From: Paenibacillus sp. SYP-B4298
GTDB taxonomy: Bacteria; Bacillota; Bacilli; Paenibacillales; Paenibacillaceae
Length of the DNA: 64,000 nt
Assembly: GCF_027627475.1 (NCBI RefSeq)
Contig: NZ_CP115484.1
Span: 4,596,501 to 4,660,500, forward strand
Direction of reading: 5' to 3'
A program made the position numbers and the translations under genes. This document shows positions 12,874-22,028 of this stretch, piece after piece (the stretch's first letter is position 1; the number at the start of each line of letters is the position of its first letter). The notes under the pieces were generated by a model. The model was not told the origin of the DNA. It made no database searches and saw only the letters and a program-made list of their open reading frames with translations.

Positions 12874-12919
12874 GAGTTCGTCCTCCTTAAACCATCTGTG
12901 GTAGCTGTTTATCCAAACC

Positions 12920-12928
12920 ATTATAGCA
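12920..12928 (-). promoter_or_regulatory. Extended -10 promoter upstream of upp
   Basis: TGCTATAAT on the minus strand, a perfect TGnTATAAT. No good -35 box is visible at 16-18 nt, which fits an extended -10 promoter. It lies beyond the glyA terminator and so would drive upp-wecB. Confidence 0.6.
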
Positions 12929-13056
12929 TTGTCAGGACGAGGCTGCACGCAAACAATTGAACAACTTCGAAAATTATGTCGCTTCAGCCGCTCAGTTGAG
13001 CCAGATCATCTCCGAGATCGCCTCATGATGCAAGCTACCTCCCGCCTGCAAATTCA

Positions 13057-13090
13057 AACGCCCGAAAGTCCAAGAGGACCTCCGGGCGTT
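13057..13090 (-). terminator. Terminator after glyA
   Basis: On the minus strand, AACGCCCG...GGTCC, loop TCTT, GGACT...CGGGCGTT: a long GC-rich stem 17 nt after the glyA stop, followed by TGAATTT. Confidence 0.8.
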
Positions 13091-13106
13091 CGGGCTAGTA
13101 GCCAAA

Positions 13107-14354
13107 TTAGTAAGTCAGACCAGAGTACAATGGATACTGAGCAGTCAGCTCGCGCACCTTAGCTTTGGATGCTGCCAGCACAGCCTCATCCTTAGGATTC
13201 TTCAGCACGTCGGCAATCACGTCGGCAATGACCTTCATCGCCGCCTCATCCATGCCGCGGGAAGTAGCCGCCGGCGTTCCCAGACGAATGCCGCTTGTAA
13301 CGAACGGGCTAGTCGGATCGAATGGAATCGCATTTTTGTTCGCTGTAATGCCGACCTGATCCAGCACATGCTCAGCTTCCTTGCCTGTAATATTCAGATT
13401 GCGCGTATCGATCAGCATCAGGTGGTTGTCTGTACCGCCAGATACCAGATTCAGGCCGCGAGCGACCAGTCCTTCAGCCAGCACCTTGGCATTCTTGACT
13501 ACATTCTCGCCATAGGCTTTGAAGGAAGGCTGCAATGCTTCGCCCAGCGCAACCGCTTTGGCTGCGATCACATGCATCAACGGGCCGCCTTGCGTGCCAG
13601 GGAATACCGCTTTGTCAATCGCTGCTGCCCACGGCTTGCGGCACAGAATCATCCCGCCGCGCGGACCGCGCAAGGTTTTGTGTGTAGTGGTCGTTACGAA
13701 ATGGGCATGTGGAACAGGGCTTGGATGCTGGCCGGATGCAACCAGACCCGCGATATGCGCCATGTCCACCATGAACAGCGCGCCTACGTCGTTTGCGATT
13801 TGTCCGAGCTTTTCAAAATCGATGATGCGCGGATACGCGCTCGCACCGGCAACGATCATTTTAGGACGATGCTTGAATGCCGCCTTGCGCACCTCTTCAT
13901 AATCAATGGTGAAGCTGTCTTCACTAACGCCATACGCTACGAAGTTGTACAGCAGACCGGAGGCATTAACCGGGCTGCCATGCGTCAGGTGACCGCCGTG
14001 CGCCAGGTTCATGCCAAGCACCGTATCGCCAGGCTTAAGCGCCGCCAGGTAGACCGCCATATTGGCTTGTGCGCCGGAGTGAGGCTGCACGTTCACATGC
14101 TCTGCGCCAAACAGCTCCAGCGCGCGCTTGCGGGCGATGTCCTCCGCGATGTCCACATACTCACAGCCGCCATAGAACCGTTTGCCTGGATAGCCTTCCG
14201 CATATTTGTTGGTCAGTGCAGAGCCCATTGCTTCCATAACGGCCTCGCTGACGATATTCTCCGATGCGATCAGCTCGATGTTATCGCGCTGGCGCTGAAG
14301 CTCCAGATTAAGCGCATGTAAAATTTCAGGGTCCTGCTTGCGTAAGTTTTCCAT
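13107..14354 (-). CDS. glyA: Serine hydroxymethyltransferase
   Basis: 415 aa, the full family length. The PLP lysine is in [16 protein letters not shown]. The substrate and folate region [21 protein letters not shown] and the conserved [12 protein letters not shown] are present. It interconverts serine and glycine with tetrahydrofolate and feeds one-carbon metabolism. The ATG is at 14354 with GGAGGAGCAG upstream. It is downstream of ywlG and upstream of upp, as in B. subtilis. Confidence 0.98.
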   Translation of the reverse strand: MENLRKQDPEILHALNLELQRQRDNIELIASENIVSEAVMEAMGSALTNKYAEGYPGKRFYGGCEYVDIAEDIARKRALELFGAEHVNVQPHSGAQANMAVYLAALKPGDTVLGMNLAHGGHLTHGSPVNASGLLYNFVAYGVSEDSFTIDYEEVRKAAFKHRPKMIVAGASAYPRIIDFEKLGQIANDVGALFMVDMAHIAGLVASGQHPSPVPHAHFVTTTTHKTLRGPRGGMILCRKPWAAAIDKAVFPGTQGGPLMHVIAAKAVALGEALQPSFKAYGENVVKNAKVLAEGLVARGLNLVSGGTDNHLMLIDTRNLNITGKEAEHVLDQVGITANKNAIPFDPTSPFVTSGIRLGTPAATSRGMDEAAMKVIADVIADVLKNPKDEAVLAASKAKVRELTAQYPLYSGLTY

Positions 14355-14459
14355 TGTCTGCTCCTCCTAACCGCTCCATGGCGGCAATATAATTGAATGC
14401 TGAACGCTCCATCTGACACCCGATTCGGCTTACACCCATCGGTCATAAGGAACGGACTG

Positions 14460-15065
14460 CTACTTGCATGTATCGTACTGCGAGTCGTCCATCGGGCGGG
14501 CAGTAGGCTGCGCCTCCAGCTCGTAGACGGCTCGCGCGCCGCCGATCAGCTTCGGACGTGTCCATGCCATCGAGACATGGGCTTCGCCCAACTGCTTGAT
14601 AGACGGACGAACCGGCACCGCCACCTTGCGCAGATGCATCCCGATGAAGGTATCGCCGATGTCAATGCCTGCATGAGCCTGTACGGACTCAACCAGCACG
14701 GCATCCGGCAGACTGCGATAGGCATATGCAGCCATCGACCCGCCCGCGCCAGGCACCGGCACGGCTCCTACTTCCTCCAGCCCGTATCGATCGGCTGCCT
14801 CCCGCGAGAGGACAAGCGCCCGATTCAGATGCTCACAGCACTGGAAGACGGGGTAGAAGCCTAATTGTTCCTGAACGGCCGAGACTCCGGCATAGATCTG
14901 CCTGGCAACATCAAGCGTACCCGCCGTTCCGATCCGCTGACCGAGCACCTCGCTGGTGCTGACGCCAATAACCAACAACTGGCCGGCGCGAAGCCTGCCA
15001 ACCTCGGCAAGCTCCCTCACCAATTTCTCCGTCTGGACGGCAATTACGTGAAGTCTGGTATCCAT
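14460..15065 (-). CDS. ywlG: YwlG-like protein (TIGR01440 / UPF0340 family)
   Basis: About 201 aa from the ATG at 15065. The conserved stretches VIGVSTSEVLGQRIGTAG, FQCCEHLNRALVLSRE and GIDIGDTFIGMHLR match the UPF0340 family. Its biochemical function is not established to my knowledge; the conserved Cys-Cys-Glu-His and the Asp residues look like a metal or catalytic centre (inference). It follows rpiB by 14 nt in the order conserved in bacilli. Confidence 0.9.
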   Translation of the reverse strand: MDTRLHVIAVQTEKLVRELAEVGRLRAGQLLVIGVSTSEVLGQRIGTAGTLDVARQIYAGVSAVQEQLGFYPVFQCCEHLNRALVLSREAADRYGLEEVGAVPVPGAGGSMAAYAYRSLPDAVLVESVQAHAGIDIGDTFIGMHLRKVAVPVRPSIKQLGEAHVSMAWTRPKLIGGARAVYELEAQPTARPMDDSQYDTCK

Positions 15066-15078
15066 GGCTGGGCCTCTG

Positions 15079-15537
15079 TTAAGACTGGACGCTGAACTGC
15101 TGTTCCAACTGCTTAACCTTGTTGACCCGCCCGACATGCCGTTCTCCCTGGGAGAACGGCGTCTCCAGCCAGATGCGGATGATCTCCTGGGCTACCCCAG
15201 GTCCAACCACACGCTCGCCGAGCGCCAGCACATTCGTATCGTTGTGCTCGCGTGTCGCTTGGGCGGAGAACAGGTCATGCACCAGCGCGCAGCGAATGCC
15301 CGGAATCTTGTTGGCAGCAATCGACATGCCGATGCCAGTGCCGCAGATTAATATCCCTCTGTCCGCCGTCCCTTGAACGACGCGATCGCACACGCTCATT
15401 GCATAATCGGGGTAATCAACAGACTGGTCGCAGCTACAGCCGAGATCTTCCACCTCATGCCCCAATTGTTGAATAAACGGAATAACAACATCCTTCAGCC
15501 GATACCCGGCATGATCGGCTCCAATAGCGATTTTCAC
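15079..15537 (-). CDS. rpiB: Ribose-5-phosphate isomerase B / RpiB-LacAB family
   Basis: 152 aa from a GTG start at 15537 with AGGAGG 8 nt upstream. N-terminal KIAIGADHAGYRLKD, the DYPDYA motif and ILICGTGIGMSIAANKIPGIRCA are all diagnostic. The Cys of ILICGTG is the general base in RpiB. It interconverts ribose-5-P and ribulose-5-P. It sits between ywlE and ywlG. Confidence 0.96.
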   Translation of the reverse strand: MKIAIGADHAGYRLKDVVIPFIQQLGHEVEDLGCSCDQSVDYPDYAMSVCDRVVQGTADRGILICGTGIGMSIAANKIPGIRCALVHDLFSAQATREHNDTNVLALGERVVGPGVAQEIIRIWLETPFSQGERHVGRVNKVKQLEQQFSVQS

Positions 15538-15703
15538 ACTAACAACCTCCTCGCAGGATCATCTCCGCAAAGCGTACCGCGCACGCACAAGGCGGGCACA
15601 GCTTCTTGCGGCCGCATACTGATCTTATTATACCTGATTTATCCTTACTTAACAGACAGGCTCCTATGGTTGCCATCCAGACCCCTGTCAGCCGCCACAA
15701 GAC

Positions 15704-15740
15704 AAAAAAAGAGCAGGCGCGCACATGCACGCTAGCTCTT
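15704..15740 (-). terminator. Intrinsic terminator between ywlE and rpiB
   Basis: On the minus strand, AAGAGC..GCG....CGC...GCTCTT followed by seven T residues. It separates the ywlE transcript from rpiB-ywlG-glyA. Confidence 0.85.
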
Positions 15741-15870
15741 GCCCAGGCGACCGGCCGTATCATCCGATGCTCCATCGTGGTTACCCACTTCCGTCGCCAG
15801 TTACACCGGATCTGTCTTTGATATTCTCATCATAACGGAAATCGCAGCCAAAATCAATCATCGATCGCGC

Positions 15871-16455
15871 CTACTTGCGATCCTTCGACAATATGCCCAG
15901 CAGACGGTCAAGCGCCCTGTCGATCTCCTCCGCTGCCTGAGTATAGCGCTCCAGCGTACCCCCGAACGGGTCGGCAATATCGAATCCTGGAATACGACCC
16001 TCGAGCTCCAGCAGCCGCTGCCGCTGCTCATCGCTCAGCCTTCCGCCCAGCGCCTGATTCATATGCAGCTCCGTATATAGCCCCTCCAGCTCAGCAATAT
16101 CAGCCAGAACGCGCGGATCATCCTCCACAAATTCCCTCAACGTGTGAGCCTTGTCCACCGCCTGCGGGTAGCGTTCAAGCAGATGTCGCTTATGCCCCGC
16201 GGTCATGGTCAGAATCAGATCCGCCCAGGCAACCGCCTCTGCCGTCAAGGCCCGCGAGACGCCATCATGCTGGACATTGAGCTGCGCCAGTGTCTTGGCT
16301 GCATGCGCGGAGACAGGCAATCCGTCCACTGTCGACACGCCCGCTGAACGCACCTCAATTGCCACTCCCTGCGCCTTGCTCTTATGTCGCAGCAGCGCCT
16401 CCGCCATCGGACTTCGGCATGTATTGCCTGTACATACAAACAAAATGCGCCTCAC
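15871..16455 (-). CDS. ywlE: Low-molecular-weight phosphatase, probable protein-arginine phosphatase YwlE
   Basis: 194 aa from a GTG start at 16455 (GGAGGGC 8 nt upstream). The P-loop is FVCTGNTCRSPMAEA. A Thr after GN (CTGNTCRS), rather than the Ile of tyrosine phosphatases, is the marker of arginine phosphatases that oppose McsB. The catalytic Asp lies in ADPFGG. It is about 40 aa longer than B. subtilis YwlE, mostly through an insert (about 100-140: DKAHTLREFVEDDPRVLADIAEL region and an Arg/Glu-rich helix). It is a cytosolic stress-response regulator by family. Confidence 0.92.
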   Translation of the reverse strand: MRRILFVCTGNTCRSPMAEALLRHKSKAQGVAIEVRSAGVSTVDGLPVSAHAAKTLAQLNVQHDGVSRALTAEAVAWADLILTMTAGHKRHLLERYPQAVDKAHTLREFVEDDPRVLADIAELEGLYTELHMNQALGGRLSDEQRQRLLELEGRIPGFDIADPFGGTLERYTQAAEEIDRALDRLLGILSKDRK

Positions 16456-16505
16456 TGTATAACGCCCTCCTTATAAGCCCTCATACAATAGCTTACCACT
16501 TCCAA

Positions 16506-17066
16506 TTATAATAAAAACATGATGCCGAATGCGAGCAGAACCATTCCTCCGCACGCCTCTCCATACTCGCCCAGAGTATGACTGACCCGTCGACCCAGAA
16601 GCAGTCCGAGCACCGACATCAGACCGCCGAAGAACCCGAACAGCAGCACCGTCATGACGACATCTGTTTTGAACATACCCATGGACACCCCCACCGAGAA
16701 TGAGTCGATGCTGACGCTCAAGGCGAATACCGTTATGCCCCAGGCGGAGCGATGATTAAATGAACGCGCAGTCTCTCCCCGTAGCGAGTTGTAGATCATA
16801 TGCCCGCCCAGCAGCACAAGCAGACCTCCGGCAGCCAGCACCGCTACATCGCCGAGCAGATCGCTCATGTATCCACCTGTATACATACCCAGCAGAGGCA
16901 TCAGAATATGGAATAACGCGATGACTGTGCTCAGCTTCAGAATATCCAGAAGACGGATGCCCCTCAATCCGATACCAATCCCCAAGGAGAAGGCATCCAT
17001 ACCTAGCGCAATTGCCATTAACAGCAAGGTAATGAACTGGCCAGCCTGCACGTTCGCTTCGATCAT
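16506..17066 (-). CDS. mntP: Manganese efflux pump MntP
   Basis: 186 aa, six membrane segments. The paired motifs with conserved Asp, MDAFSLGIGIG in TM1 and SIDSFSVGVSMG in TM4, are the MntP signature. It exports Mn(II). The ATG at 17066 follows GGGGGGAGCAGG. It is the ywlD position in B. subtilis, between sua5 and ywlE. No Mn riboswitch (yybP-ykoY) was recognised upstream. Confidence 0.94.
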   Translation of the reverse strand: MIEANVQAGQFITLLLMAIALGMDAFSLGIGIGLRGIRLLDILKLSTVIALFHILMPLLGMYTGGYMSDLLGDVAVLAAGGLLVLLGGHMIYNSLRGETARSFNHRSAWGITVFALSVSIDSFSVGVSMGMFKTDVVMTVLLFGFFGGLMSVLGLLLGRRVSHTLGEYGEACGGMVLLAFGIMFLL

Positions 17067-17160
17067 CCTGCTCCCCCCAACCCATGTCCGAATTCTCTCT
17101 CATTCATATGCGGACAGGTTAGGGATCATGCCGACAAGCTACAACGGCAGCGTGTGCTGC

Positions 17161-18237
17161 CTAGACCTGATCTATATGGCCAGAGGCGGCCTTGAGCAAC
17201 CGGTTCATCAATGCCGCTCCAATCCCTTCCACTGGGCATGCTTCCGCCCAGATCGATTCGATCTGCTGCGCATCGAAGGCTCGCAAGGCGGCATATAGCC
17301 CGCGGGCAGCCGTTTCCAGATCGTTCAGACTGCCACAGACCGCCACCAGATCGGCCTCGAACAGCCCCTTATGCTCCTCATAGGTGAGCACTCCGGTTCT
17401 GAGGCCATTGCGGCTGGCCTCGGCCAGCTCGCGCCGAATATGAGCCGTGACGCGCTCCGCGTCTCCTGCTACCACAGTCAAACGACCCTGTGGTGCATAA
17501 TGCCGGTACTTCATGCCTGGAGAACGCGGCGCCTGCTTCCCCGGATCCCAGCCGCTATCCTCCAGCACCTCGCCCACCTCCCGCAGCTCCTGCGCAGAGA
17601 CGCCTCCAGGCCGCAGAATGCGAATCGCCTCACGCCCGCCATCGCCACCGCCAGGCACCAGTTCCACGACGGTCGATTCCAGTCCGACGCCCGCCGGACC
17701 GTCATCGACAATGCCACTGATCGCTCCAGCCAGATCGTCTGCCACATGCGCAGCCGCTGTCGGACTGGGACGGCCTGAGCGGTTCGCGCTTGGCCCAGCG
17801 ACCGGGCAACCGGCAGCCGCAATCAGCCGCAGCGCGGTCTCATGGCGTGGCATTCGCACCCCCAGCGTATCCAGACCGGCGGTCACAAGCGGCGACACAG
17901 CTCCGGCGCGAGCGGGAAGCACCAGCGTCAGCGGGCCCGGCCAGAAGCGCTTCATCAGTTGCCCCGCCAGCTCGCTCCATGGCTCCAGCAGCTCCTCCAG
18001 TTGGCTGATGGCGGCCACATGAACGATGAGCGGATTGTCCGATGGCCGCCCCTTCGCGCGAAAGATGTCCGCCACTGCCTCTGTATTGCGGGCATCCGCC
18101 CCCAGGCCATAGACCGTCTCCGTCGGGAAGGCGACCGTGCCGCCTTCGCGCAGCATTGCAGCCGCTTCTCTTATTGCTTGCTCGTCCTGGTCTCCGCCTG
18201 CTCCCAAATGCCAGATACGGGTTGAGATTGATTTCAA
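17161..18237 (-). CDS. ywlC: L-threonylcarbamoyladenylate synthase (Sua5/YwlC)
   Basis: 358 aa from a TTG start at 18237 (AAAGGA 9 nt upstream). The N-terminal YrdC domain (about 15-215) has TVAFPTETVYGLGADA, the KGRPSDNPLIVHV nucleotide site, and GPSANRSGRPSPT. A C-terminal Sua5 domain (about 245-350) begins after SPGMKYRHYAP. It makes threonylcarbamoyl-AMP for t6A37 tRNA modification. The locus position, next to mntP and spoIIR, is that of ywlC. Confidence 0.96.
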   Translation of the reverse strand: MKSISTRIWHLGAGGDQDEQAIREAAAMLREGGTVAFPTETVYGLGADARNTEAVADIFRAKGRPSDNPLIVHVAAISQLEELLEPWSELAGQLMKRFWPGPLTLVLPARAGAVSPLVTAGLDTLGVRMPRHETALRLIAAAGCPVAGPSANRSGRPSPTAAAHVADDLAGAISGIVDDGPAGVGLESTVVELVPGGGDGGREAIRILRPGGVSAQELREVGEVLEDSGWDPGKQAPRSPGMKYRHYAPQGRLTVVAGDAERVTAHIRRELAEASRNGLRTGVLTYEEHKGLFEADLVAVCGSLNDLETAARGLYAALRAFDAQQIESIWAEACPVEGIGAALMNRLLKAASGHIDQV

Positions 18238-18363
18238 GATGGATCATCCTTTTTATGTCATAATCATTATTACGAAGCTTCAATTGACTATCCTTCATGC
18301 ATGGCTTCAATGGTTTAATATCACAGTATGGCATTTCCACTTGAATATCAACCGTCAAATGAA

Positions 18364-18390
18364 AAAATCCAGAATGCTAGATTCCGGATT
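18364..18390 (-). terminator. Terminator after spoIIR
   Basis: On the minus strand, AATCCgGAATctagcATTCtGGATT followed by TTTTT, about 65 nt after the spoIIR stop. Confidence 0.8.
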
Positions 18391-18455
18391 CCCCCTCTTA
18401 TCTTCTTCTCCATCCCAACGATAAACTAGCAAGCTGCATATTAGACTCAGGAGTG

Positions 18456-19181
18456 TTAAGAGAACAGCCCCTTCACAAATTGAATCATCGACTTGAGCAT
18501 TTCCCAGAGGAAGAACTTCACCTCCGTCTCCGGCGCATCCTCCCCGTCTCCTGCCGATTCTGCGTGTGCGTCTGCTAATGCCGCCTGCACCTCTCCGTTG
18601 GCTGCTTCCGTGGCGGATTTCGTTGCCCCCTCGCTGCCGCCTGCTGCTGCGGAAGCCGTCGCTTCCCCGCTCACCCCGTCTACGAAGCACAGGGGAGGGA
18701 ACAGCACACACCACCAGTTCTGCCCTTCACCGCTGCCCAGCGTAATTCGCAACGCTTCATAGTCGCCTGCCGGATACACCGTATGTCCATACATCTTGGT
18801 AGGGAACGGCACGACGCCCAATTCAACGCTGTAGCCATATTCGAAGCCCCGTGCTTGGAGCTCTTCACCAACCGCCTGCTGGAGTTCAGGAAGTCTCGCA
18901 GTAATCACAGCACGCGCTTGCTCGATCGTCTGCAGCTCCGGAGCCCAGTCCGCCATCTTCGCGATGACTGCATCCCGTACCTGCCGTTTCACCAGTTGAT
19001 CCTGCGGCGAATCGGAGTTTGCCAGCACGCGCAGCCGGATCGCCTCCTGCGGAATTTCTCCTTCAGCAACAGCGGCATCCAGCCGATGTCCCTCCCAACT
19101 CATCAGAACCACTGCCAGTACAAACAACATGAGCGACGCCGACTTGCGAAATGAACGACGAGTATGATTGCGAATGACCAT
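18456..19181 (-). CDS. spoIIR: Stage II sporulation protein R
   Basis: About 241 aa from the ATG at 19181 (GAGGAG about 12 nt upstream; a GTG at 19190 is an alternative). An N-terminal membrane or signal helix (SLMLFVLAVVLM) is followed by the SpoIIR core: RLRVLANSDSPQDQLVKRQVRDAV and later NWWCVLFPPLCFVD. SpoIIR is secreted from the forespore and triggers SpoIIGA processing of pro-sigma-E. After the core comes a Ser/Ala/Glu-rich linker and a C-terminal helix (FLWEMLKSMIQFVKGLF). A sigma-F/sigma-G-like promoter lies upstream. Confidence 0.95.
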   Translation of the reverse strand: MVIRNHTRRSFRKSASLMLFVLAVVLMSWEGHRLDAAVAEGEIPQEAIRLRVLANSDSPQDQLVKRQVRDAVIAKMADWAPELQTIEQARAVITARLPELQQAVGEELQARGFEYGYSVELGVVPFPTKMYGHTVYPAGDYEALRITLGSGEGQNWWCVLFPPLCFVDGVSGEATASAAAGGSEGATKSATEAANGEVQAALADAHAESAGDGEDAPETEVKFFLWEMLKSMIQFVKGLFS

Positions 19182-19249
19182 AAGACACACAAGCTCCTCT
19201 CATCCGCACCCGTCGGTGCGCGGCTTGCGTTCCGGAACGTCTATGTCCC

Positions 19250-19278
19250 TAGTATGTCCGCCCTCGCAATCTTTAAAC
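19250..19278 (-). promoter_or_regulatory. Forespore-type (sigma-F/sigma-G) promoter candidate for spoIIR
   Basis: On the minus strand, GTTTA, 14 nt, then GGACATACTA. This fits the sigma-F -10 consensus GGnnAnAnTR and contains CATACTA of the sigma-G type. The -35 is one mismatch from GTATA. It lies about 70 nt upstream of the start. Confidence 0.5.
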
Positions 19279-19458
19279 CTAGCAAATTACAAGACGCTTT
19301 AAGGCGTGAAGATGCATGCGTCCGTTGGGTGCCGCACCTTTCGATAGGCTTCATGCCCGTCCGAGGTGCATCACTAGCCGCCAATAACGCAAAACACGCC
19401 GCCATTCGGCTTGGTAGCCGCTTGACGACGCTCCTCTGTGCGATGCTCCTTCTATGCT

Positions 19459-20172
19459 CTACATTCTATGTCTCCACTCATCCTGCAGCACGCCATATTT
19501 CGTCTTCATACGGGACAGAATATTGATCCATCGTTCGGCAAACAATCCCAGAAAAAACACATTGCTCAGGGCATGCGCCAAATCAAAATAGAAGCTGGCT
19601 GCATAGACGCTGGCAAAGACAGGCCAGGTCAGCTCGCCGAAGTAGCCGATCAGATACCATATATTCATGATCCAGCCGAACACAAAGCCCCAGATCAAGC
19701 CAAATGCCATCTTGCCCCACCGCTGCAGCATCCACCCCTGATGGCGCAGCAATCCCGCTGTAAAGCCCATCATGCCCCAGCAAAACATCTGCCACGGCGT
19801 CCACGGCCCTTGCCCCAAAAACAGGTTGGAGACGACCGCAGCAACGCTGCCGATGATGAAGCCGACCTCTGGCCCCAGCACCAGCGCACTGACAATGATG
19901 ACGAACGAGGTCGGCTGCACGCTTGGAAGCGACACGAACGGCACACGTCCGATTGCGGCGATAGCGGACAGCACCGCGATCATTACCATGCTCTCGGCAT
20001 GGAAGGAGCGACGCTCGAAGCGTACCCAGAAGGGCATCATGACCGCTGCCAGCATGAGCAGACTGAGCGGCAAATAATATTTCTCCCACCATAGCGCCGC
20101 CGCCAGCAGCACAAAGGCAATCGCAAACCCGCTTACATAGAGCGCTCGCCTAAGCCCAAGCCTTGCCTCCAT
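19459..20172 (-). CDS. ECF transporter S component, probable cobalamin/corrinoid-specific
   Basis: 237 aa, about six membrane segments. The segment VQPTSFVIIVSALVLGPEVG, followed by SNLFLGQGPWTPWQMFCWGMMG, is the ECF S-component pattern I associate with corrinoid S components of the CbrT/CblT kind. S components bind the vitamin and topple in the membrane. The start overlaps the ATPase gene by 40 nt (ATG at 20172, GAGGAGG upstream). It is the last gene of the set that starts behind the cobalamin riboswitch about 10 kb upstream. The specificity is inferred from that riboswitch and the DUF4430 partners. Confidence 0.85.
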   Translation of the reverse strand: MEARLGLRRALYVSGFAIAFVLLAAALWWEKYYLPLSLLMLAAVMMPFWVRFERRSFHAESMVMIAVLSAIAAIGRVPFVSLPSVQPTSFVIIVSALVLGPEVGFIIGSVAAVVSNLFLGQGPWTPWQMFCWGMMGFTAGLLRHQGWMLQRWGKMAFGLIWGFVFGWIMNIWYLIGYFGELTWPVFASVYAASFYFDLAHALSNVFFLGLFAERWINILSRMKTKYGVLQDEWRHRM

Positions 20173-22028
20173 CTGCCCACATCCTCCTCAGTTATCAGCT
20201 CAGGCCATCTGCCGCCCGCCGCGCGCTGAATGGCTGTTGTGTAGAAATAGTTTTGCCTGAAAAATTCGCCGGTCGCCTCTGGCCCGATCATCTGTCCATC
20301 GAACAGCAGCGCGCAGCGCGTAGCATAGCGGGCGGCAAACTCTACATCATGGCTGACCATGACAATCGTGCGCCCGCCGCGGCGCCACCGCTCCAGCAGC
20401 TCCGCCAGCCGATGCTTCTGATACGGATCAAGTCCCTTAGTCGGCTCATCCAGCAGCAGCACTTGCGGGTCAGCGAGCAGCACCAGCGCCAGCGCCACCT
20501 TCTGCTGCTGTCCGCCACTCAGATCATGAGGATGCGCATGCAGGAGCGGCTCCAGTCCCAGCAGCCCCTGCAGCTCATCGAGCCGCCGCTTCTGCTCCTG
20601 GGCAGGCAGCCCAAGCCGCTCTAACCGATCATCGAGCAGTTCCTTGACCGTATCGCGGTTGAAATAGAGCAGCGGGTTCTGAGCCAGATAGCCAAGCTGC
20701 TCCATCCGCTCCTGCAGCTTCCACTTCGCCAGCGGACGGCTGGCCAGCTCCACATTCCCGCGCTGAGGCTTCAGCAAGCCAGCCAGCAGGCGCAGCAGTG
20801 TCGACTTGCCCGCTCCGTTGCCACCCATCACCGCCAGCAGCTCGCCAGCTTGCACCTCGAAGGAGCAGCCGTGCAGCAGAAAGGGCCCCTCCTTCTCATA
20901 CTGGAAGAAGATCGAGCGGCAGGCTAGCACGGCTGCACGATCCGCTCCTATATCCGCCGCAGCCCGCTCGCCCAGCCTGCTGTCCGCTCCTCTGCTACCT
21001 GCTCGCACGCTGCCTTCTTGGCCGAAGCCGCCTTGCTCTTCCCGGCTATCCTGCGTCTGCTGCTGACTCTCGCGCGATGCGTCTCCTGCCTGCTCAGCCT
21101 CTCTCGTAGCGCGGTCACCGCTCATGCTCTTGCCTGCCGCGCCGGGCAGTTCCGGGCCACGAGTCCTCTCGTCGCCAGTTCCCGCACGCTGCTGATCCGC
21201 CAGCGCAGCGAGCCAGGCTTTGCCCTCGCGCACCGTCAGCGGCAGCCCTGCGCCCGGAGCGCCAGCCTGCAACGCCATCCGACTCACGGATGGCAGCAAC
21301 GGCAGCAGCGCCTCCTCGCCGCGGCTGGCGATCCGCTCGATGACCTCGCGGGGCGTCCCCTTGTCGCAGATCGTCCCCTGCGCGAACACACATACCGAGG
21401 TCGCCAGTTGGAAGAGCTCCTCCAGCCGATGCTCCGCGATGATGATCGTCAGCGACAGCTCCTGATTGAGCCGCTGCAGCACCTGCACGAATTCCTTGGC
21501 GGCGATCGGATCAAGCTGTGCTGTCGGCTCGTCCAGCAGCAGCACCTTCGGCCGCATCATTAATACCGAGGCAAGGTTCAGCAGTTGCTTCTGCCCGCCG
21601 GACAGCTCATGCACTGATTGCCGCAGCCAGCTCTCCATTCCAAGGAAGGAGACCATCTCTGCCATCCGGCGCTGAATGACTGCAGGCGGCAGATTGAGAT
21701 TCTCCAGAGCGAAGGCCAGCTCCTGATGCACATTGCCCATGACGATCTGCGCATCGGGGTGCTGGAACACCATGCCGATCTCGGCGGCTGCCCGCATAGG
21801 GGACAGCGCGGCAATCGGCTGCCCTTCATAGACAATTTCGCCGCTGCGATGGCCTTCCGGCCACACCTCCCGCTTGAGCTGGCGCAGGAAGGTCGTCTTG
21901 CCCGAGCCTGTCGCACCGCACAGCAGGAGAAACTCCCCTTCTGCGATCGTCAGCGAGATGTCCGACAGGGCAGGCACCGTCTGCTCCGGGAAGGTAAATG
22001 TTACATGTTCGATCTGATATTGCGCCAT
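20133..22028 (-). CDS. ecfA: ECF transporter ATPase, fused tandem ABC domains (EcfA-EcfA')
   Basis: 631 aa with two complete ABC ATPase domains in one chain. Domain 1 (about 1-235): GATGSGKTT, LSGGQKQLL, VLLLDEPTAQ. Domain 2 (about 370-600): GGNGAGKST, LSGGQQQKV, VLLLDEPTKGLD. They are joined by an unusually long charged low-complexity linker (about 265-365, rich in Gly, Glu, Arg, Gln). It powers the ECF module with EcfT. It overlaps ecfT by 28 nt and the S-component gene by 40 nt. A fused ATPase is known in some group I ECF systems. Confidence 0.94.
   Translation of the reverse strand: MAQYQIEHVTFTFPEQTVPALSDISLTIAEGEFLLLCGATGSGKTTFLRQLKREVWPEGHRSGEIVYEGQPIAALSPMRAAAEIGMVFQHPDAQIVMGNVHQELAFALENLNLPPAVIQRRMAEMVSFLGMESWLRQSVHELSGGQKQLLNLASVLMMRPKVLLLDEPTAQLDPIAAKEFVQVLQRLNQELSLTIIIAEHRLEELFQLATSVCVFAQGTICDKGTPREVIERIASRGEEALLPLLPSVSRMALQAGAPGAGLPLTVREGKAWLAALADQQRAGTGDERTRGPELPGAAGKSMSGDRATREAEQAGDASRESQQQTQDSREEQGGFGQEGSVRAGSRGADSRLGERAAADIGADRAAVLACRSIFFQYEKEGPFLLHGCSFEVQAGELLAVMGGNGAGKSTLLRLLAGLLKPQRGNVELASRPLAKWKLQERMEQLGYLAQNPLLYFNRDTVKELLDDRLERLGLPAQEQKRRLDELQGLLGLEPLLHAHPHDLSGGQQQKVALALVLLADPQVLLLDEPTKGLDPYQKHRLAELLERWRRGGRTIVMVSHDVEFAARYATRCALLFDGQMIGPEATGEFFRQNYFYTTAIQRAAGGRWPELITEEDVGRWRQGLGLGERSM

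Noticed and set aside
15539-15775. Small minus-strand open frame after the ywlE terminator
   Set aside because: It spans an intrinsic terminator, lacks a ribosome site and has no recognisable protein features.
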